A stretch of DNA of 64,000 nt from NCBI GenBank assembly GCA_015654635.1, contig JAATGP010000022.1, forward strand, positions 1 to 64,000. The letters are read 5' to 3'. The notes beneath the pieces are model-generated. The model searched no databases. It was not told where the DNA came from and saw only the letters and a list, made by a program, of their open reading frames with translations. Numbering within the stretch: position 1 is the first letter of the stretch; each line of letters begins with the position of its first letter. This document shows, piece after piece, positions 60,758-64,000 of this stretch. The position numbers and the translations under genes are program-made. Source of the DNA: Alphaproteobacteria bacterium. GTDB taxonomy: Bacteria; Pseudomonadota; Alphaproteobacteria; Micropepsales; Micropepsaceae.

Positions 60758-61660
60758 ATGGAAAACTATCAATTGGCTCCGGCGGGCGATTTCGTGCTGC
60801 CGTTCGATGTGATCGGTGCCGGAATCCGCGGCCGCCTAGTCCGGCTTGACGCGGCCTCCTCGCGGGCGCTGGGCGTGCACACCCTGCCGGAACCCGTGGC
60901 GCGGGTGGCAGGTGAGGTGATGGCGCTGGCTAGTTTGCTGGGCTCGGCCCTGAAACTCGATGGCCGCTTGACCGCCCAGACCAAATCTGCCGGGCCGCTG
61001 GACCTGATTGCTGCCGATTATTATGGCGCCGCCGAAGGCAAGCCCAAGGGCGTGCGCGGCTATGCCCGCTTTGCCACGGCGCAACGCTTCGGCAAAAAGC
61101 CATCCTTTGCGGCGCTGACGGGAGCCGGTTCGCTCGCCATCACCATCGAACCGCAACGCGGCGGGCAGAGCTATCAGGGCATTGTCGAACTATCCCCCAA
61201 AGGCATTGCCGCCTCGGCAGAGACCTATTTTATGCAGTCCGAGCAATTGCCGACCTTGATCCGGCTGGCTGCGGCGCCCGTGTTCCACGCGGGCTCGAAA
61301 GAGCCAAGCTGGCGGGCAGGCGGCTTGATGCTGCAGGCGACCCCGGGCGTGGAACGCGCCGAAGACGATTGGGAGCGCATGGCGACCTTGGCGGCGACGG
61401 TGGAAGATGTGGAGTTGCTCGATACCGCGTTGGCAGCGGAGACGCTGCTGTGGCGCCTGTTCAGCCAGGAAGAGGTGCGGGTGCAGCCGGCCGAGCCGAT
61501 TTCATTCCGCTGCGATTGCGACGGGGCGCGCATCGCCGCCGTGCTTCGTTCGTATACGGAAGAAGAACGGGCGGGCCTTGCCGACCCCGACGGTATCATC
61601 CGCGCCAAATGCGAATTCTGCGGTACCGTGCATGAGATCGGTGCGGCAAGGTTGAATTAG
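60758..61660 (+). CDS. hslO: Redox-regulated chaperone Hsp33
   Basis: This 300-aa cytoplasmic holdase is activated by oxidation. The zinc centre CDC ... CEFC (residues about 250-285, CxC and CxxC with about 30 residues between) is intact. The N-terminal core begins VLPFDVIGAGIRGRLVRLDAAS. The ATG at 60758 was preferred over a TTG at 60728 as it matches family N-termini. It starts 48 bp after the isochorismatase-family gene. Confidence 0.93.
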   Translation: MENYQLAPAGDFVLPFDVIGAGIRGRLVRLDAASSRALGVHTLPEPVARVAGEVMALASLLGSALKLDGRLTAQTKSAGPLDLIAADYYGAAEGKPKGVRGYARFATAQRFGKKPSFAALTGAGSLAITIEPQRGGQSYQGIVELSPKGIAASAETYFMQSEQLPTLIRLAAAPVFHAGSKEPSWRAGGLMLQATPGVERAEDDWERMATLAATVEDVELLDTALAAETLLWRLFSQEEVRVQPAEPISFRCDCDGARIAAVLRSYTEEERAGLADPDGIIRAKCEFCGTVHEIGAARLN

Positions 61661-61698
61661 AGACTTAAATTCTCTCCTTGAGTGGGCCACGACTTACT

Positions 61699-61761
61699 CT
61701 TTCCTCCCCCGCTTTTTGAGATAATGCGGTACAGAGTGCCGTGCTCCGCAGGGGAGGAAAG
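61699..61761 (+). repeat. Dispersed palindromic repeat, copy 3
   Basis: CTTTCCTCCCC at 61699-61709 and GGGGAGGAAAG at 61751-61761 form perfect 11-bp arms. The inner part carries TAATGCGGTACAGAGTGCCG, whose GCGGTaCAgAGTGC core recurs in copy 1. It lies between the convergent hslO and folE genes and could fold into one long hairpin in RNA. Confidence 0.7.
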
Positions 61762-61797
61762 ATCCTTTGCGATAGCCTTGCCCTTGAGAAGGGGGCT

Positions 61798-62412
61798 TTA
61801 GCCCTCATTCCGGCTCGATGGATTGCCGATGACGTGGAGGAATTCTTTGCGGGTGGCGGGGGAGGTGCGAAATTGTCCGTGGACGGATGATGTTACCATG
61901 GTGACGCCGGGTTTGTGGACGCCGCGGGTCGTCATGCATTGATGGGTGGCCTCGATCACCACGGCAACACCTTTGGGCTCCAAAACGCGCTGGATGCATT
62001 CGGCGATCTGGGCGTTCATGGTCTCTTGCACTTGGAATCTGCGGGCGAAGGTATCGACCACGCGGGCGAGCTTGGAGATACCGACGACGCGGTTGTTGGG
62101 CATGTAGCCGATATGGGCGCGGCCGATGATGGGCGCCATGTGGTGCTCGCAATGGCTCTCGAAGCGGATGTCTTTCAGCACCACCATGTCGTCATAACCA
62201 TCCACCTCTTCAAAGGTGCGGCTGAGATATTCGGCGGGGGCCTCGCCATAGCCCGAGAACCAATCCTCGTAAGCGCGCGCGACACGCGAGGGGGTGTCGC
62301 GCAGGCCCTCGCGGGCCGGATCGTCACCCGCCCAGCGCAGCAGGGTGCGGATGGCCTCTTCGGCCTCCTCGCGGCTGGGGCGGTCGGTTTTGATCATGCG
62401 TGCTTGCGCCAT
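61798..62412 (-). CDS. folE: GTP cyclohydrolase I
   Basis: This 204-aa enzyme makes dihydroneopterin triphosphate, the first step to folate. Zinc and active-site residues are in [22 protein letters not shown] (about residues 90-111) and the Cys of [13 protein letters not shown]. The ATG at 62412 fits family starts and has GGAAAGG upstream; the frame opens further to 62460. It lies between hslO and apaG on the minus strand. Confidence 0.94.
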   Translation of the reverse strand: MAQARMIKTDRPSREEAEEAIRTLLRWAGDDPAREGLRDTPSRVARAYEDWFSGYGEAPAEYLSRTFEEVDGYDDMVVLKDIRFESHCEHHMAPIIGRAHIGYMPNNRVVGISKLARVVDTFARRFQVQETMNAQIAECIQRVLEPKGVAVVIEATHQCMTTRGVHKPGVTMVTSSVHGQFRTSPATRKEFLHVIGNPSSRNEG

Positions 62413-62474
62413 GGCGTGGCCTTTCCAGGGGTGCCGCTCGGCGTGAGGGCAACCTGACAATATCCAGATCCAGA

Positions 62475-62867
62475 CTAGTGCAGTTGGCGACGCTCGTGCG
62501 GACTTTCAAGGAGGAAAGGCGGAATTTCCGCCTCGAAAGCCTCGCCGGAAGCCGATTTCATGTGGTAGCGGCCCACCATATGGCCGGACGCGGTCGGCAG
62601 CGGGCAGCCGCTGGTGTATTGGAAGCTCTGACCCGGCGCGAGCACCGGCTGGGCGCCGACCACGCCAGGCCCCTGAACTTCCTGGACATGGCCTTCGGCA
62701 TCGGTGATGTGCCAATAGCGCGACAACAACTGCACCGTCTCATTGCCGGTGTTCTCAATAGTAACCGTATAGGACCAAAGGAATTGGTCCTCATCGGGAT
62801 CGGATTGGTCATCCAGGTAAGACGGCTCTACCGCCACCCGGATGCCCCGTGTGACACGTTCATACAT
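62475..62867 (-). CDS. apaG: ApaG/CorD protein
   Basis: This 130-aa single-domain beta-sandwich protein has the ApaG pattern: [80 protein letters not shown]. The ATG at 62867 gives the standard length. Function is uncertain; family members are linked to magnesium/cobalt resistance and share the fold of F-box FBA domains. It is next to metZ, a conserved alphaproteobacterial pairing. Confidence 0.92.
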   Translation of the reverse strand: MYERVTRGIRVAVEPSYLDDQSDPDEDQFLWSYTVTIENTGNETVQLLSRYWHITDAEGHVQEVQGPGVVGAQPVLAPGQSFQYTSGCPLPTASGHMVGRYHMKSASGEAFEAEIPPFLLESPHERRQLH

Positions 62868-62943
62868 GGGCTGATTATCGACCGCCGCCCAAGGCTCAAG
62901 CAAGCCTTAAGCGTCCAGAGAGGTTAATCCGTTACCGCTTTTC

Positions 62944-64000
62944 TTATACTCGGGGGGCTTTCAGCGCCTGCTCCAGGTCGTCACACAAATCGGCCGGGTC
63001 TTCGAGGCCCACGGAAATGCGCAACATGCCATCGCTGACGCCGAGCTTGGCGCGCTCCTCAGGGGAGAGTTTGGAATGGGTGGTGGTGGCCGGATGGGTC
63101 ATCAGGCTTTTGGCATCACCGAGGTTGTTGGAGATGTCGATCAGCTTGAGGGCACGTAGAAGCGCAAACGCCTCATCCTTGGCGCCGTCCAATGCAAAAG
63201 TCACGACGCCGCCGCCGCCATCCATCTGGGCGCGGGCGAGGTCGTATTGCGGATGATCGGGGCGGAAGGGATAGAGCACGCGGCGCACGCCCTTTTGCTC
63301 GGCCAGGAAATTGGCAACCGCCAGCGCATTGTCGCAATGGGCACGCATGCGTAAGGACAGGGTTTCCAAGCTTTTCAAATGCAGCCAGGCGTTGAAGGGG
63401 CTGATGGTCGGGCCGGTATTGCGCAGGAAGGGCTGCAGATGCTGGGTGAGGAAGTCCTCATGACAGAGGATCATGCCGCCCATGGCGCGGCCTTGCCCGT
63501 CGATATATTTGGTCGAGGAATGGACCACGATATGAGCGCCGAAGGCCATCGGCCGCTGCAAAGCCGGGCTGGCGAAGGCGTTGTCGACCATCAGCCGCGC
63601 ACCGGCCTTGTCGGCGAGGTCGGCGATGCCGCGCAAATCGGCAATAGCCAAAGTGGGATTGGCGGGGGTTTCGAGGAAGAACAGTTTGGTGGCTGGCGTG
63701 ATGGCACGCTGCCACGCTTCCAGGTCGGTGCCGTCTACGATGGTAGAGGTGATGCCGAAGCGGGCGAGGATATCCTCCACCACAAAGCGGCAGGCGCCGA
63801 ACATGGCACGCGCCGCCACCACGTGATCGCCGCTTCGCAAGGAGGAGAGGAAGACCGCCGATACCGCAGCCATGCCGCTGGCCGTCGCCCGGGCACAAGG
63901 GGCACCTTCGAGCGCGGCCATGCGCGCTTCAAACATCGTGACGGTGGGATTGCCATAGCGCGAATAGGTGTAGCCGTCTTGCTCGCCCTTGAAACGGGCC
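62944..64000 (-). CDS. metZ: O-succinylhomoserine sulfhydrylase (5' end outside window)
   Basis: This is the C-terminal 351 residues or so of a Cys/Met-metabolism PLP enzyme that forms homocysteine from O-succinylhomoserine and sulfide. The window edge cuts it at RFKGEQDGYTYSRYGNPTV, near the N-terminus. The PLP Lys is in VVHSSTKYIDGQGRAMGG, with the usual ETPANPTLAIADLRGIADLA strand. It ends GLEDPADLCDDLEQALKAP. The reading frame is open to the last base of the window. Confidence 0.92.
   Translation of the reverse strand, partial: ARFKGEQDGYTYSRYGNPTVTMFEARMAALEGAPCARATASGMAAVSAVFLSSLRSGDHVVAARAMFGACRFVVEDILARFGITSTIVDGTDLEAWQRAITPATKLFFLETPANPTLAIADLRGIADLADKAGARLMVDNAFASPALQRPMAFGAHIVVHSSTKYIDGQGRAMGGMILCHEDFLTQHLQPFLRNTGPTISPFNAWLHLKSLETLSLRMRAHCDNALAVANFLAEQKGVRRVLYPFRPDHPQYDLARAQMDGGGGVVTFALDGAKDEAFALLRALKLIDISNNLGDAKSLMTHPATTTHSKLSPEERAKLGVSDGMLRISVGLEDPADLCDDLEQALKAPRV

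Noticed and set aside
1..64000. tRNA, rRNA or riboswitch genes
   Set aside because: Reading the intergenic gaps on both strands showed no cloverleaf with a CCA-type end, no rRNA sequence and no riboswitch core that could be supported. A covariance-model scan would be needed for certainty.

Overview
The window looks like part of an alphaproteobacterial chromosome with a CtrA-type cell cycle. It carries gcrA, chpT beside a cheY-cheR pair, GANTC sites, an argD-argF/hslO/apaG neighbourhood, and many large TonB-dependent receptors (TBDRs) with FecI/FecR-type regulators. Coding density and GC are high. The exact genus cannot be read from the sequence; a Caulobacterales- or Micropepsaceae/Rhizomicrobium-like plant-polymer degrader is an inference.

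Positions 1-35.6 kb form an accessory island for glucuronoxylan (hardwood xylan). A clipped IS5-type transposase marks the left edge. Then come TBDR 1, a TPR-glycosyltransferase, a CE15 glucuronoyl esterase and an SGNH esterase. A first ECF sigma/FecR/STN-TBDR set precedes a GH115 alpha-glucuronidase. A metabolic block follows: glycerate 2-kinase, a two-subunit transketolase, a GarR-type reductase, an SDR and an MFS importer. Regulators come next: an 88-aa LuxR-type DNA-binding protein with three GntR-type operators in front, then an FCD-type GntR repressor. A second ECF sigma/FecR/STN-TBDR set leads into a Tat-exported GH10 xylanase, a Tat-exported large protein of unassigned hydrolase type, an MFS permease and a SemiSWEET. 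The inferred logic is that surface enzymes cut the polymer and remove (methyl)glucuronate, TBDRs bring oligomers into the periplasm, MFS proteins take up the products, and the transketolase/GarR/glycerate kinase block handles a C2/C3 (hydroxypyruvate-glycerate) branch.

Positions 35.7-43.1 kb hold rubrerythrin, a DUF1080 protein, a LysR regulator divergent from pirin and WrbA (quinone/redox stress), and a fourth TBDR preceded by an 11-G homopolymer. Positions 43.3-50 kb hold a MarR-like pair, an AT-rich gap, a secF without secD, a DUF1134 protein, a divergent response regulator/histidine kinase pair, and an aspartyl-protease-like protein without its catalytic Asp residues.

From 50.4 kb to the end the genes are mostly core: cysQ, chpT-cheY-cheR, phoR-phoU-phoB, gcrA with a small basic ORF behind it, argD-argF, an isochorismatase-family hydrolase, hslO, folE, apaG and a truncated metZ. 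Two dispersed non-coding repeat families occur in the intergenic gaps here. No tRNA, rRNA or CRISPR array was seen.
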